Below are positions 36,322-45,161 of a stretch of 64,000 nt of DNA, piece after piece. The notes under the pieces were generated by a model. The model worked only from the letters and a program-made list of their open reading frames with translations. It was not told where the DNA came from and ran no database searches. The position numbers were made by a program, and so were the translations under genes. Source of the stretch: an uncultured Pelagibacteraceae bacterium (GTDB lineage: Bacteria; Pseudomonadota; Alphaproteobacteria; Pelagibacterales; Pelagibacteraceae). Within the stretch, counting starts at the first letter, position 1; each line of letters starts with the position of its first letter. Where the stretch lies: contig CACAFC010000003.1 of NCBI GenBank assembly GCA_902531765.1, positions 50,637 through 114,636 of the forward strand, read 5' to 3'.

Positions 36322-36933
36322 TTGAAAAAAAATAAGATTTCAAAAAATTGGGTTAATAAACAAAGACGGGATACTTATGTGCGTCAATCAAAAGTTGACG
36401 GTTATCGAGCTAGGTCTGCATATAAACTAAAAGAGATAGATGAAAAATTTAAAATATTTAAAGGTGGAATGTCAGTAGTAGACATTGGAGCTGCTCCTGG
36501 CAGCTGGTCACAGTATGTTGCAAAAGTAGTTAAGAGTGGAAAGATAATCTCTATAGATCTAAAAGAGATGGAAAATATAGAAAATACTTTACAAATTCAG
36601 GGTGACTTTACTTTAGTTGATACTCAAGACCGAATTAAAGAATATCTTAAAAAAAAACCAGATGTAGTCATGTCTGATATGGCCGTAAACACCACTGGGA
36701 TAAAAAATATCGATTCAATTCAAACTGGTGAATTGTGCAAAGAAGCAATGGTTTTTTCAAAGGATGTGATTTCAGAAAAGGGTTTTTTTATTTCAAAAAT
36801 ATTTATGGGTAGCACCTTTAATGAAATTGTCGCACTGGGAAAAAAAATTTTTAAAGAAGTTAAGGTTTTTAAACCTAAATCAAGTAGAAAAGATTCTAAA
36901 GAAAGTTTTATAATTTGTAGAAATCTTAGATAG
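36322..36933 (+). CDS. rlmE: 23S rRNA (uridine-2'-O)-methyltransferase RlmE/FtsJ
   Basis: SAM-dependent 2'-O-methylation of a uridine in the A-loop of 23S rRNA during 50S maturation. The 203 residues include SAYKLKEIDEKF with a catalytic lysine, the SAM motif VDIGAAPGSWSQY, SDMAVNTTG with the catalytic Asp, and the C-terminal SSRKDSKESF. The start is TTG directly after the upstream stop codon; no closer ATG gives the conserved N-terminus. It precedes guaB by 37 bases. Confidence 0.94.
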   Translation: MKKNKISKNWVNKQRRDTYVRQSKVDGYRARSAYKLKEIDEKFKIFKGGMSVVDIGAAPGSWSQYVAKVVKSGKIISIDLKEMENIENTLQIQGDFTLVDTQDRIKEYLKKKPDVVMSDMAVNTTGIKNIDSIQTGELCKEAMVFSKDVISEKGFFISKIFMGSTFNEIVALGKKIFKEVKVFKPKSSRKDSKESFIICRNLR

Positions 36934-36970
36934 TTTCTTTTAATTTTAAAGGAATCGTATATAAAAGATT

Positions 36971-38047
36971 ATGGTTCCTATAAAAGAAGCACTTACCTTT
37001 GATGATGTAACTCTGATGCCCAAGTATTCTGAGATCTTACCCTCAGAAGTTGATACTAGTATTAAACTCACAAATTATCTAAAATTAAAAATTCCTCTAT
37101 TATCTTCAGCTATGGATACTGTTACTGAAAGCAAAATGGCTATCGCGGTAGCGAAAGCTGGTGGGATAGGAATTATTCATAGAAATTTAGATATAAAAAA
37201 ACAAATTCTTGAAATTAAAAAAGTAAAAAAACAAAAACTTTTAGTAGGCGCAGCTGTTGGGGCTGGGCCAAGCGAATTTAAAAGAGTAGAGGCAATTCTT
37301 AAAGAAAAAATTGATATGATTGTTGTCGATACTGCTCATGGACATACAAAAAAGGTTTCAGAAATAATTAAGTTTATCAAAAAAACAAAAGATAAAAAAA
37401 CCGCTCTTTGTGCTGGAAATATTGCTACACCTGCTGCAGCAAAATTTTTGTTAAAGCTTGGTGTTGATGTTATTAAAGTTGGGATTGGACCTGGATCAAT
37501 ATGCACAACAAGATTAGTTGCAGGTATTGGTGTCCCACAACTTAGTGCAATACTAGAAGTAAGGAATGGAATAAAAAATAAGAATGTAAAAATTATTTCT
37601 GATGGTGGGATAAAATATTCAGGTGATTTAGCAAAAGCATTCGCTGCTGGAGCAGATGCAGTTATGATTGGCTCACTGTTTGCTGGAACAGATGAAACAC
37701 CAGGAAAACTGATAAAGAGAAACGGAAAACTATTTAAAAATTTTAGAGGTATGGGCTCAGTTGGTGCCATGAATAAAGGATCCGCAGATCGATATTTTCA
37801 ATCAAAGCAAAAAGACTCGTCTAAATATGTGCCAGAAGGAGTAGAAGGATTTGCAAAATATAAAGGTAAAGTTGATAATATAATCTTTAAATTAATTGGT
37901 GGATTAAGATCTTCTATGGGATACTTAGGATCAAGACAAATTAAATATCTAAGAGATAAACCACAATTTGTTAAAATAACAAAAGCTGGTTTTTACGAAA
38001 GTATGGTCCATAATGTTGATATAGTCAAAAGTGATAATAAATATTAA
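36971..38047 (+). CDS. guaB: IMP dehydrogenase lacking the CBS (Bateman) domains
   Basis: Oxidises IMP to XMP, the committed step to GMP. It has 358 residues instead of about 490. The barrel is complete: LTFDDVTLMP at residue 8, GIIHRNL (68-73), VDTAHGH (119-125), the catalytic loop GPGSICTTR with Cys178, DGGIKYSGD, and GYLGSR near residue 318. The tandem CBS regulatory domains that normally interrupt the barrel after about residue 86 are missing and the chain passes directly to KLLVGAAVG, so this is a compact, not a broken, enzyme. It forms an operon with a TPR protein and guaA. Confidence 0.95.
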   Translation: MVPIKEALTFDDVTLMPKYSEILPSEVDTSIKLTNYLKLKIPLLSSAMDTVTESKMAIAVAKAGGIGIIHRNLDIKKQILEIKKVKKQKLLVGAAVGAGPSEFKRVEAILKEKIDMIVVDTAHGHTKKVSEIIKFIKKTKDKKTALCAGNIATPAAAKFLLKLGVDVIKVGIGPGSICTTRLVAGIGVPQLSAILEVRNGIKNKNVKIISDGGIKYSGDLAKAFAAGADAVMIGSLFAGTDETPGKLIKRNGKLFKNFRGMGSVGAMNKGSADRYFQSKQKDSSKYVPEGVEGFAKYKGKVDNIIFKLIGGLRSSMGYLGSRQIKYLRDKPQFVKITKAGFYESMVHNVDIVKSDNKY

Positions 38048-38484
38048 TGAGAAAAATCTTTAAAATAACCGTTCTTTTTTATTTCTTAATTAATGTTTTT
38101 AATTTTTCTTTAGGTAGTGAAAATTTTTTTAATAAAGGTTTAGAACTTTATAATAAAAAAAAATTTGAAGACGCTCGATTCATGTTTGAGAGAAGTATTG
38201 TATTTAATCCAAAACACTCTAATTCATATTTATATTTAGCTAAAATTTACAATCAGGAAAAAAATCAAAAGAAAGAGGAAAAAAATTTAGAGGCAACTTT
38301 ATTGATTGAACCAAATAATGAAGAAGCAATGTTAATGTTGATGAAAATAGCATTAGAAAAATCAAACTACTCTAAAGTAAAGAGTCTTTCAGAAGACTTT
38401 GTCAAAGTTTGCAAAAATTTATGTGATGAAAATAAAAGTATCTTAGATTCTTTAGCAAACTTAGAACCCAAAAATGAGTCTTGA
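38047..38484 (+). CDS. Small exported tetratricopeptide-repeat protein
   Basis: A 145-residue protein with a signal peptide ([24 protein letters not shown] region) and about two to three TPR helix pairs: [20 protein letters not shown], then [20 protein letters not shown], and a third partial copy. Its role is unknown; such repeats bind other proteins, often in envelope assembly. It overlaps guaB by 1 base (TAATG) and guaA by 11 bases, so its expression is tied to GMP synthesis genes although a functional link is not evident. Two cysteines near the C-terminus (VCKNLC) might form a disulfide in the periplasm. Confidence 0.75.
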   Translation: MRKIFKITVLFYFLINVFNFSLGSENFFNKGLELYNKKKFEDARFMFERSIVFNPKHSNSYLYLAKIYNQEKNQKKEEKNLEATLLIEPNNEEAMLMLMKIALEKSNYSKVKSLSEDFVKVCKNLCDENKSILDSLANLEPKNES

Positions 38485-40036
38485 TCAAAATTTGAATAAG
38501 ATTTTAATTGTAGATTTTGGTTCACAATTTACACAGTTAATAGCAAGACGAGTTAGAGAATTAGGAATTTTTTCTGAGATAGTAAGTCACAAAAAAATTA
38601 AAAGTAAAAAAATCAATCACACGATCAAAGGCATTATTCTATCCGGTGGTCCCTTAAATGTTTATCAAATTAATAAATATTCCTTTGATAAAAAAATAAT
38701 TCAAAAAGGTGTTCCAGTTTTAGGTATTTGTTTTGGGCATCAAATAATATCTAAATTAAATGGTGGAAAAGTGAAACAATCTAAACATAGAGAGTTTGGT
38801 TTAGCTAATATTATAAAAAAAAATAATAGTCTTTTAATTAAAAATTTATTTAAGAAAAAAAAGTCAATTAAAGTTTGGATGAGTCATGCTGATCAAGTTT
38901 CAAAATTACCCAAAAATTTTAAGGTAATTGCCTCAAGCCAGAATTCCAAATTTGCAGTAGTTGAAAATAAATTTAAAAATTATTATGGAGTCCAATTTCA
39001 TCCAGAAGTGACACATACAGAAAATGGAAAAAAACTAATAAGTAATTTTATATTCTTAATATGTAAAATGAGAAAAAATTGGTCTTCTAAAGATCAAAAA
39101 ATAAAATTAATAAAAGATGTAAGACAAATGGTAGGAAATAATAAAGTTATTTGTGCTTTATCAGGTGGGGTAGATAGTAGTGTAGTTGCGCAATTATTAA
39201 ATAAAGCAATTGGTAAAAATTTACATTGTATTTTTGTTAATACGGGTCTCTTAAGAAAAGATGAGGAAAAACAAGTTGTTGCAACATTTAAAAAAAGATT
39301 AAAGATTAATCTTACATATGTGAATGCTGAGAAAGAGTTTTTAAGAAAATTATCAAATATTTCAGATCCTGAAAAAAAAAGAAAGATAATAGGAAATTTA
39401 TTTATAAAAATATTTGAGCGTTATGCCAAAAAAATTAAAAATGTAAAATTTTTGGCTCAAGGAACTCTTTACCCTGACTTAATAGAGAGTAAATCAGTTA
39501 CTGGTAGTCAAACTTCAAAAATTAAATCTCACCATAATGTTGGAGGTCTACCCAAAAAAATGAAATTAAAACTGGTAGAGCCATTAAAATTTTTATTCAA
39601 GGACGAGGTTAGAAAACTAGGATTAGAGCTTAATCTTAGTAGAGAAATTATTTCTCGTCATCCTTTTCCAGGACCAGGTCTAGCAATTAGAATGCCCGGA
39701 ATAATAACAAAAGAAAAAATTAATATTTTAAAAGAAGCTGATCATTATTTTATTCAAGCTTTGAGAGATCACAATCTATATCATAAAATTTGGCAAGCTT
39801 ATGCAGCTTTACTTCCAGTTAAAACAGTTGGCGTAATGGGTGATAATAGAACTTACGAGTATTTGTGTTTGCTTAGAGCAATAACATCTGAAGATGGTAT
39901 GACAGCAGATTTTTATGAATTTAAAAAATCATTTATACAAGAAATTTCAAATAAAATAGTGAATAGTATTAGAGGGATTAATAGAGTAGTTTACGATATA
40001 ACTTCGAAACCACCGAGCACAATCGAATTAGAGTAA
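38474..40036 (+). CDS. guaA: GMP synthase (glutamine-hydrolysing)
   Basis: Two-domain enzyme of 520 residues converting XMP to GMP using glutamine and ATP. The N-terminal class I amidotransferase has the catalytic Cys in VLGICFGHQ (about residue 85) and the catalytic His in QFHPEVTH. The synthetase domain has the PP-loop LSGGVDSSV (about residue 225), and the C-terminus carries [12 protein letters not shown] and [11 protein letters not shown]. It lies downstream of guaB and a TPR gene; panB follows with no gap. Confidence 0.97.
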   Translation: MSLDQNLNKILIVDFGSQFTQLIARRVRELGIFSEIVSHKKIKSKKINHTIKGIILSGGPLNVYQINKYSFDKKIIQKGVPVLGICFGHQIISKLNGGKVKQSKHREFGLANIIKKNNSLLIKNLFKKKKSIKVWMSHADQVSKLPKNFKVIASSQNSKFAVVENKFKNYYGVQFHPEVTHTENGKKLISNFIFLICKMRKNWSSKDQKIKLIKDVRQMVGNNKVICALSGGVDSSVVAQLLNKAIGKNLHCIFVNTGLLRKDEEKQVVATFKKRLKINLTYVNAEKEFLRKLSNISDPEKKRKIIGNLFIKIFERYAKKIKNVKFLAQGTLYPDLIESKSVTGSQTSKIKSHHNVGGLPKKMKLKLVEPLKFLFKDEVRKLGLELNLSREIISRHPFPGPGLAIRMPGIITKEKINILKEADHYFIQALRDHNLYHKIWQAYAALLPVKTVGVMGDNRTYEYLCLLRAITSEDGMTADFYEFKKSFIQEISNKIVNSIRGINRVVYDITSKPPSTIELE

Positions 40037-40846
40037 ATGAACATAAAGATAAAAAAAATTCTTAATAAAAAGAATAAATCTAAAATTATTTGTCTTACGG
40101 CATATTCGAAAAATGTTGCCACAATACTTGATAAACATTGTGATTTAGTATTGGTTGGGGACTCATTAGGATCAGTTTTGTATAACTTTAAGTCCACTAA
40201 GCAAGTAACTTTACAGACTATGATTAATCATTCTAAAAGTGTCAGACTTGGTATCAAGAAATCATTAATGGTTGTTGATATGCCTTATAATACATATCGA
40301 AATCCAAGCGAGGCTTTGAAGAATTCAAAGTTAGTTATGAAAGAAACTAAATGTGATGCTGTCAAATTAGAGGGAGGAAAAAAGATAATTCCCATGGTTA
40401 AAAGATTGGTAAAAAATAAAATACCTGTGATGGGGCATGTTGGAATATTACCTCAGACAGACAAAAAATTTACTTTTAAAGGAAAGAAACTTGTAGAAAG
40501 TAAGAGGTTATTAAATGATACTAAACTTTTAGAAAATGCTGGAGTTTTTTCAATTGTGTTAGAATGTGTAGAAACAAAGTTATCAAAGAAAATTTCCAAC
40601 AATATTAATATACCAACAATAGGGATTGGTTCCTCAGTTAATTGCGATGGTCAAGTTTTAGTAATTGATGACTTAACAGGATTAAGTCAAAGCAAATTAA
40701 AATTTGTAAAAAAATTTGTTGATATAACAAAGTTGATCGAAAATGGTGTGAAAAAATTTAGATCTGAAGTATTAAAAAAACAATTTCCTAAAGCCAAACA
40801 TTCTTTTTCCTATGAAACTAAACAAGATAGAACCAAAATTTATTAA
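40037..40846 (+). CDS. panB: 3-methyl-2-oxobutanoate hydroxymethyltransferase
   Basis: First committed enzyme of pantothenate synthesis: transfers a hydroxymethyl group from methylene-tetrahydrofolate to 2-oxoisovalerate to give ketopantoate. The 269 residues include LTAYSKNVATILD, LVGDSLGSVLY with the metal-binding Asp, VKLEGGKK and PVMGHVGILPQ, and IGIGSSVNCDGQVLVIDD. The final 35 bases overlap the next gene. No panC, panD or panE lies nearby, so whether the pathway is complete cannot be judged here. Confidence 0.95.
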   Translation: MNIKIKKILNKKNKSKIICLTAYSKNVATILDKHCDLVLVGDSLGSVLYNFKSTKQVTLQTMINHSKSVRLGIKKSLMVVDMPYNTYRNPSEALKNSKLVMKETKCDAVKLEGGKKIIPMVKRLVKNKIPVMGHVGILPQTDKKFTFKGKKLVESKRLLNDTKLLENAGVFSIVLECVETKLSKKISNNINIPTIGIGSSVNCDGQVLVIDDLTGLSQSKLKFVKKFVDITKLIENGVKKFRSEVLKKQFPKAKHSFSYETKQDRTKIY

Positions 40847-41555
40847 AAAAAATAATCCGAGAATAGGTTTAATAACTTTAGCTAGTGATTTTAGAATTGA
40901 AAAAGATTTTAATGATATAATCTATGGAAAAGACATAGATTTATATTCGAATAGAATAAATTGTTACAATCCTCTTACTAACGAAACTTTGAAAAAGATG
41001 GCAGATGATATTCCCGGAGTAACCAAAAATATTTTGCCAGATCAAAAATTAGATTGTGTTGCTTATGGATGTACATCAGGAACTATTGCTGCAGGCTATA
41101 GATCAATCTATGAAAAAGTAAATTTAGCAAAACCCAATACAAAAGTAACGACACCCATTACTTCTGCAATTAATGCTCTTAAAACACTTAAGATAAATAA
41201 GGTTTCAATATTTACTCCATATACTGATGAGATTAATCAATCAGTTATTAATTATTTCAAAAATGAAAAAATAGAAATTTCTGAACTATCTTATTTTGAT
41301 ATTGCTTCTGATTTGGATATAGGAAAAGTTGATCCTCAACATTTATTTGATGTTTTAGTTAAACAAGATTTGTCAAATAGCGATGCGTTGTTTGTGTCTT
41401 GCACCGCACTCCCTGTATTATCAATTATCGATGAAATAGAAAAAAAATTAGGCAAGGTAATTTTATCAAGTAATCAAACTTTAATTTGGGATACACTTAA
41501 ACAAGTGAACAATCGAAATAAGGTTGATGGTTACGGGATATTATTTAACAGTTAG
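40812..41555 (+). CDS. Asp/Glu racemase-superfamily protein, maleate isomerase/EutA-like
   Basis: A 247-residue member of the Asp/Glu/hydantoin racemase superfamily with two catalytic-type cysteines in YGCTSGT (about residue 88) and SCTALPV (about residue 196). This arrangement is typical of maleate isomerase, arylmalonate decarboxylase and the EutA protein of ectoine-utilisation clusters. The gene directly downstream is a DoeA-like ectoine hydrolase, so EutA is the preferred reading. EutA's reaction is not firmly established in the family. The start overlaps panB by 35 bases; no later start keeps the conserved N-terminal strand. Confidence 0.7.
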   Translation: MKLNKIEPKFIKKNNPRIGLITLASDFRIEKDFNDIIYGKDIDLYSNRINCYNPLTNETLKKMADDIPGVTKNILPDQKLDCVAYGCTSGTIAAGYRSIYEKVNLAKPNTKVTTPITSAINALKTLKINKVSIFTPYTDEINQSVINYFKNEKIEISELSYFDIASDLDIGKVDPQHLFDVLVKQDLSNSDALFVSCTALPVLSIIDEIEKKLGKVILSSNQTLIWDTLKQVNNRNKVDGYGILFNS

Positions 41556-41558
41556 TTT

Positions 41559-42728
41559 ATGAATTTTTCAATTGAAGAATATAAATCTAGATTAAAAAAA
41601 ATTCAAAGCTCAATGCAAGATAAAGGAATTGAGATTTTGATTTCACAAGATCCTTCAAATATGAATTATCTTACAGGTTATGATGCGTGGTCTTTCTATT
41701 ATGCTCAATGTGTGATTGTTCATGCAAATGCTGAAGAACCAATTTGCTTTGTAAGAGATCAAGATGCTGGTGGTGCTTATATTAAAACTTATTTGAAAGA
41801 TGAAAGTATAATTAAGTACCATGAGAAATATATTCATACCTGGCCGCTACATCCTTACGATGCCTTAGTTGATTTATTTAAGGAAAAAAAATGGGATAAA
41901 TTATCCATAGGCGTTGAAATGGATAGTCATTATTTTACTGCTTATTGTTATGAAAAAATAAAAAAAGGGTTACCCAATGCAAAATTATTAGACAGTGAAC
42001 GATTAGTGAATTGGGCTAGGCTTGTTAAGTCAGACGCTGAAATAGAATATATGAAAGCAGCTGCACAAATTACTCAATTAGGTATGAAAAAAGCTTTTGA
42101 AGTAATAAATCCAGGTGTAAGGCAATGTGATGCTGTTTCAGAAATATGGGCGTCACTTGTAAAAGGTACCTCAGAATACGGTGGGGATTATGCTTCAATA
42201 GTGCCAATGCTACCAACCGGAAAAGGAACTTCCGCATCCCATCTAACCTGGACGGAAGATAAATTTGTCGAAGGTGAAGCGACAATTATAGAAATATCTG
42301 GTGTTAATAAAAAGTATCATTGTCCAATGGCTAGAACAGTTTTACTTGGAGACCCTGATCAAAAAAAAATTGATACAATGAAAAAAACTAACGAGGCACT
42401 TCAAGCGGGCATTGATCAAGTTAAAGCAGGAAATACAGCTGATGATGTTGCACAAGCATTTTGGAGGATATTAGATAAATATAAAATAGAAAAAACTTCA
42501 AGGACTGGTTATTCAATTGGGATAGGTTATCCACCTGATTGGGGTGAACATACTTTAAATATCTCAAAAGGTGATATGACATTGTTACAACCCAATGTTA
42601 CTTTTCATATGATTGCAGTAATGCAATTTGGAAATTGGGGAGTTGAAGCGTCAGAAGCTATTAGAGTAACTGATAAAGGATCGGAATTATTTTGTAATTT
42701 TTCAAAAGAACTTCACGTTAAAAGCTAA
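41559..42728 (+). CDS. doeA: DoeA-like ectoine hydrolase (M24-fold)
   Basis: A creatinase/prolidase-fold protein of 389 residues. SNMNYLTGYDAWSFYYAQC near the N-terminus, GGDYASIVPMLPTGKG, HLTWTEDKFVEGE and SRTGYSIGIGYPPDWGEHT closely follow the pattern of DoeA/EutD, which opens the ectoine ring to N-acetyl-diaminobutyrate. The neighbouring EutA-like gene supports this. The next enzyme DoeB is not in this window. Alternatives in this fold are creatinase-like or Xaa-Pro peptidase activities, but the PPDWGE segment favours ectoine hydrolase. A four-gene ABC importer follows 51 bases later. Confidence 0.8.
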   Translation: MNFSIEEYKSRLKKIQSSMQDKGIEILISQDPSNMNYLTGYDAWSFYYAQCVIVHANAEEPICFVRDQDAGGAYIKTYLKDESIIKYHEKYIHTWPLHPYDALVDLFKEKKWDKLSIGVEMDSHYFTAYCYEKIKKGLPNAKLLDSERLVNWARLVKSDAEIEYMKAAAQITQLGMKKAFEVINPGVRQCDAVSEIWASLVKGTSEYGGDYASIVPMLPTGKGTSASHLTWTEDKFVEGEATIIEISGVNKKYHCPMARTVLLGDPDQKKIDTMKKTNEALQAGIDQVKAGNTADDVAQAFWRILDKYKIEKTSRTGYSIGIGYPPDWGEHTLNISKGDMTLLQPNVTFHMIAVMQFGNWGVEASEAIRVTDKGSELFCNFSKELHVKS

Positions 42729-42779
42729 TTATTAAAGGTTGATATTTATTTCTACAAATGTTTTAAAGTTGCTTAAATT

Positions 42780-43865
42780 ATGGCTTCAAAAAAAGATTTC
42801 GTTAAATTTGATAAAGTCGATAAAAGCTATGACGGTAAAGTCTTAGTTGTTAAAGATCTTCAATTAGATATTGCTGAGGGAGAATTTATTACAATGTTGG
42901 GACCCTCTGGCTCTGGTAAAACAACTTGCTTGATGATGTTAGCTGGTTTCGAAACTCCAACGAATGGAGAAATATATTTAGATGGTAAAGCAATATCCAG
43001 TATACCTCCTCACAAAAGAGGAATTGGAATGGTATTTCAAAATTATGCTTTGTTCCCACATATGACTGTTTATGAAAATTTAGCTTTTCCATTGAGAGTA
43101 AGAAAAATTCCAAAAGATGAGGCTGATAAAAAAATTGATAAGGCATTATCAATGGTATCCCTACAAGGTTTTGCTGCAAGGATGCCGGGTCAATTGTCTG
43201 GTGGACAACAACAAAGAGTAGCGGTAGCAAGATCATTGGTGTTTGATCCACAATTAGTTTTAATGGATGAACCTTTAGGTGCTTTAGATAAAAATTTAAG
43301 AGAAAGTATGCAATATGAGATTAAACATATTCATGAAAGTATTGGTGTGACAGTTGTTTATGTTACCCATGATCAAAGTGAGGCTTTAACGATGTCCAAT
43401 CGTATTGCGGTATTCAATGATGGAAAAGTTCAACAGCTCTCAAGTCCTGATGAATTATATGAGAAACCAGTAAATTCATTTGTTGCTGAGTTCATTGGAG
43501 AGAATAATACTTTTGGTGGAGAAGTTTCTGATATCTCTGGTGGGAAGTGCAAAGTTAAATTGGCAAATGCAGAAATACTTGCAAATCCAATTTCAGTGAA
43601 AGGTAAAGGAGAAAGAACTACCGTTTCTTTAAGACCTGAAAGAGCGTTAATCAATCCAAGTACAAAAATGGACAATCTTCACAAAGGAAAAATTGAAGAA
43701 GTTATTTATCATGGTGACCATACAAGGGTAAGAATAAATCTTTTAGGTAACCCAGAGTTTATTTTAAAAGTTCCAAATAGTTCATCTAACCTAGATATCA
43801 AACTTGGCAACGAGATTAATATCGGGTGGAACAGTGATGACGCTCGGGCACTTGACCCAAAATAA
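42780..43865 (+). CDS. potA: ABC importer ATPase, PotA type
   Basis: Nucleotide-binding subunit (361 residues) of a spermidine/putrescine-type ABC importer. Walker A GPSGSGKTT (about residues 41-49), Q-loop, signature LSGGQQQRVAVARS, Walker B LVLMDEPLGALD and the H-loop THD are all present. The C-terminal TOBE domain (from about residue 240) is typical of PotA/MalK-like ATPases. It is the first gene of the importer; the binding protein and permeases follow. The substrate could be a polyamine or another cationic amine, and the upstream ectoine-type gene leaves other compatible solutes possible. Confidence 0.92.
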   Translation: MASKKDFVKFDKVDKSYDGKVLVVKDLQLDIAEGEFITMLGPSGSGKTTCLMMLAGFETPTNGEIYLDGKAISSIPPHKRGIGMVFQNYALFPHMTVYENLAFPLRVRKIPKDEADKKIDKALSMVSLQGFAARMPGQLSGGQQQRVAVARSLVFDPQLVLMDEPLGALDKNLRESMQYEIKHIHESIGVTVVYVTHDQSEALTMSNRIAVFNDGKVQQLSSPDELYEKPVNSFVAEFIGENNTFGGEVSDISGGKCKVKLANAEILANPISVKGKGERTTVSLRPERALINPSTKMDNLHKGKIEEVIYHGDHTRVRINLLGNPEFILKVPNSSSNLDIKLGNEINIGWNSDDARALDPK

Positions 43866-43904
43866 ACAATCCACAATTATTGTATAATCACACAAAAAGG
43901 GCTG

Positions 43905-43933
43905 TTGACTCTCTTCTCTGAAGTTGTTTTAAT
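43905..43933 (+). promoter_or_regulatory. Candidate promoter for the binding-protein gene
   Basis: TTGACT (43905-43910) and TTTAAT (43928-43933) are 17 bases apart, each one mismatch from consensus. The expected transcript start is near 43940, 23 bases before the ATG. Confidence 0.5.
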
Positions 43934-43938
43934 TAGTT

Positions 43939-43952
43939 TTTAAACGTTTAAA
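43939..43952. promoter_or_regulatory. Palindrome TTTAAACGTTTAAA at the expected transcript start
   Basis: A perfect 14-base palindrome lies just after the predicted promoter and one base before the GGAGGA ribosome binding site (43954-43959). Its position suits an operator, but short AT palindromes are common in this sequence. Confidence 0.35.
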
Positions 43953-43962
43953 CGGAGGAAAA

Positions 43963-45090
43963 ATGAAAAAACTAAGTAAAATATTACTAGCTATTTCTTT
44001 TGTACTTTCACTAACTACTTCAGCATTTGCAACAACAGTAACTGCAGTGTCTTGGGGTGGGGCTTATACTGAGTCTCAAAAGTTAGGTTATGGTGATCCT
44101 ACTGCTAAAAAACTAGGCATTAACATTGCTTGGGTTGATTATTCAGGTGGTTTATCAGAAATCAAAGCACAAAAAGAAGCTGGAAAGATCACGTGGGATA
44201 TAATCGACGTGTTCGCAATGGATACTATCACTGGATGTGATGAAGGATTATTTGTTGAATTTGATTTTGACAAAGACTTCCCACCAGCTCCAGATGGAAC
44301 TCCAGCAAGTAAAGATTTCTTTACTGCAATGCCAAGTAAATGTGCTGTAGGAAATATTTTATATTCTTGGAACTACGCTTATAACACTAATAATGTTAAG
44401 GGTACTCCAAAGACTATCAAAGATTTCTTTAACACAAAGAAATTCCCTGGAAAAAGAGCTATCTACAAAAGCGCTCTAACTAATTTAGAGATCGCTTTAG
44501 CTGCAGATGGTATTAAGCCAGGTAAAGGCGGAGCAAAAATCTACAAAGCTTTAGAAACAGAAAAAGGTGTTGAAAGAGCAATGAACAAGATCAAAGAATT
44601 ATGTACAGATCCAAAAGGTGGATGTGTATTTTGGTCTGCAGGTGCTCAACCACCAGAACTGTTAGTATCAGGTGAAGTAGTAATGGCTACTGGTTGGAAT
44701 GGTAGATTCTTCAATGCTGAAATTGGAGAAGGTGCACCAATCAAACAAGTTTGGGATGGCCAAGGTCTTGACTACGAATATTTCGTACAAGTTAAAGGTG
44801 GACCAAACGATGCTAATGGTATGGCTAAAAAAGCTTTAGCTATGATGACTAGTTCTGAAATGTTAGCAGGAAGTGCTAAATACATTGCATATGCTCCTTG
44901 GAGAAAATCTTCAATTGGTATTATGGAAAAAGGTGAGCCTTGGTATAAAGATGGTAAGACTAATATGGTACCACAAATGCCAACTGCACCGGCTAACACT
45001 AAAAACTACTTCCTAGTAGATCCACTTTTCTGGGCTGATAACGGAACAGAGCTTGGTGAAAAATGGGAAGCTATGAAAGCTGGTCTATAA
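43963..45090 (+). CDS. potD: Periplasmic substrate-binding protein of a PotD-like ABC importer
   Basis: Exported solute-binding protein of 375 residues with signal peptide MKKLSKILLAISFVLSLTTS followed by AFA at the cleavage site. The mature protein (TTVTAVSWGGAYTESQK) belongs to the PotD/family-1 extracellular binding proteins. A strong RBS, a dedicated promoter-like element and a downstream terminator suggest much higher expression than for the permeases, as expected for an oligotroph. The mature protein contains several cysteines (CDEG, SKCAVG, CTDPKGGC), perhaps two disulfides. Substrate: polyamine-like by family, unproven. The residues lining the pocket cannot be identified by eye. Confidence 0.9.
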   Translation: MKKLSKILLAISFVLSLTTSAFATTVTAVSWGGAYTESQKLGYGDPTAKKLGINIAWVDYSGGLSEIKAQKEAGKITWDIIDVFAMDTITGCDEGLFVEFDFDKDFPPAPDGTPASKDFFTAMPSKCAVGNILYSWNYAYNTNNVKGTPKTIKDFFNTKKFPGKRAIYKSALTNLEIALAADGIKPGKGGAKIYKALETEKGVERAMNKIKELCTDPKGGCVFWSAGAQPPELLVSGEVVMATGWNGRFFNAEIGEGAPIKQVWDGQGLDYEYFVQVKGGPNDANGMAKKALAMMTSSEMLAGSAKYIAYAPWRKSSIGIMEKGEPWYKDGKTNMVPQMPTAPANTKNYFLVDPLFWADNGTELGEKWEAMKAGL

Positions 45091-45127
45091 TTTAAGTTTT
45101 ATTAAACTTAATTATATATTATAATTT

Positions 45128-45157
45128 AAGGGCGGTTATTTATAACCGCCCTTTTTT
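45128..45157 (+). terminator. Terminator/attenuator between binding protein and permease
   Basis: AAGGGCGGTTA (45128-45138) pairs perfectly with TAACCGCCCTT (45143-45153), closing a TTTA loop, with a run of six T (45152-45157). It ends only 4 bases before the permease ATG at 45162, so it must allow partial read-through or the permease genes have a separate promoter. A second weaker hairpin, TTAAGTTT-TATT-AAACTTAA (45092-45111), precedes it. Confidence 0.85.
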
Positions 45158-45161
45158 ATTT

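Noticed and set aside
37336..37770. Open 144-codon frame antisense to guaB
   Set aside because: It lies completely inside a well-conserved IMP dehydrogenase gene on the other strand, has no RBS or recognisable motif, and such mirror frames are common opposite conserved genes in AT-rich DNA.
42889..43251. Open 120-codon frame antisense to potA
   Set aside because: The opposite strand encodes intact Walker A and signature motifs; the mirror frame has a random composition.
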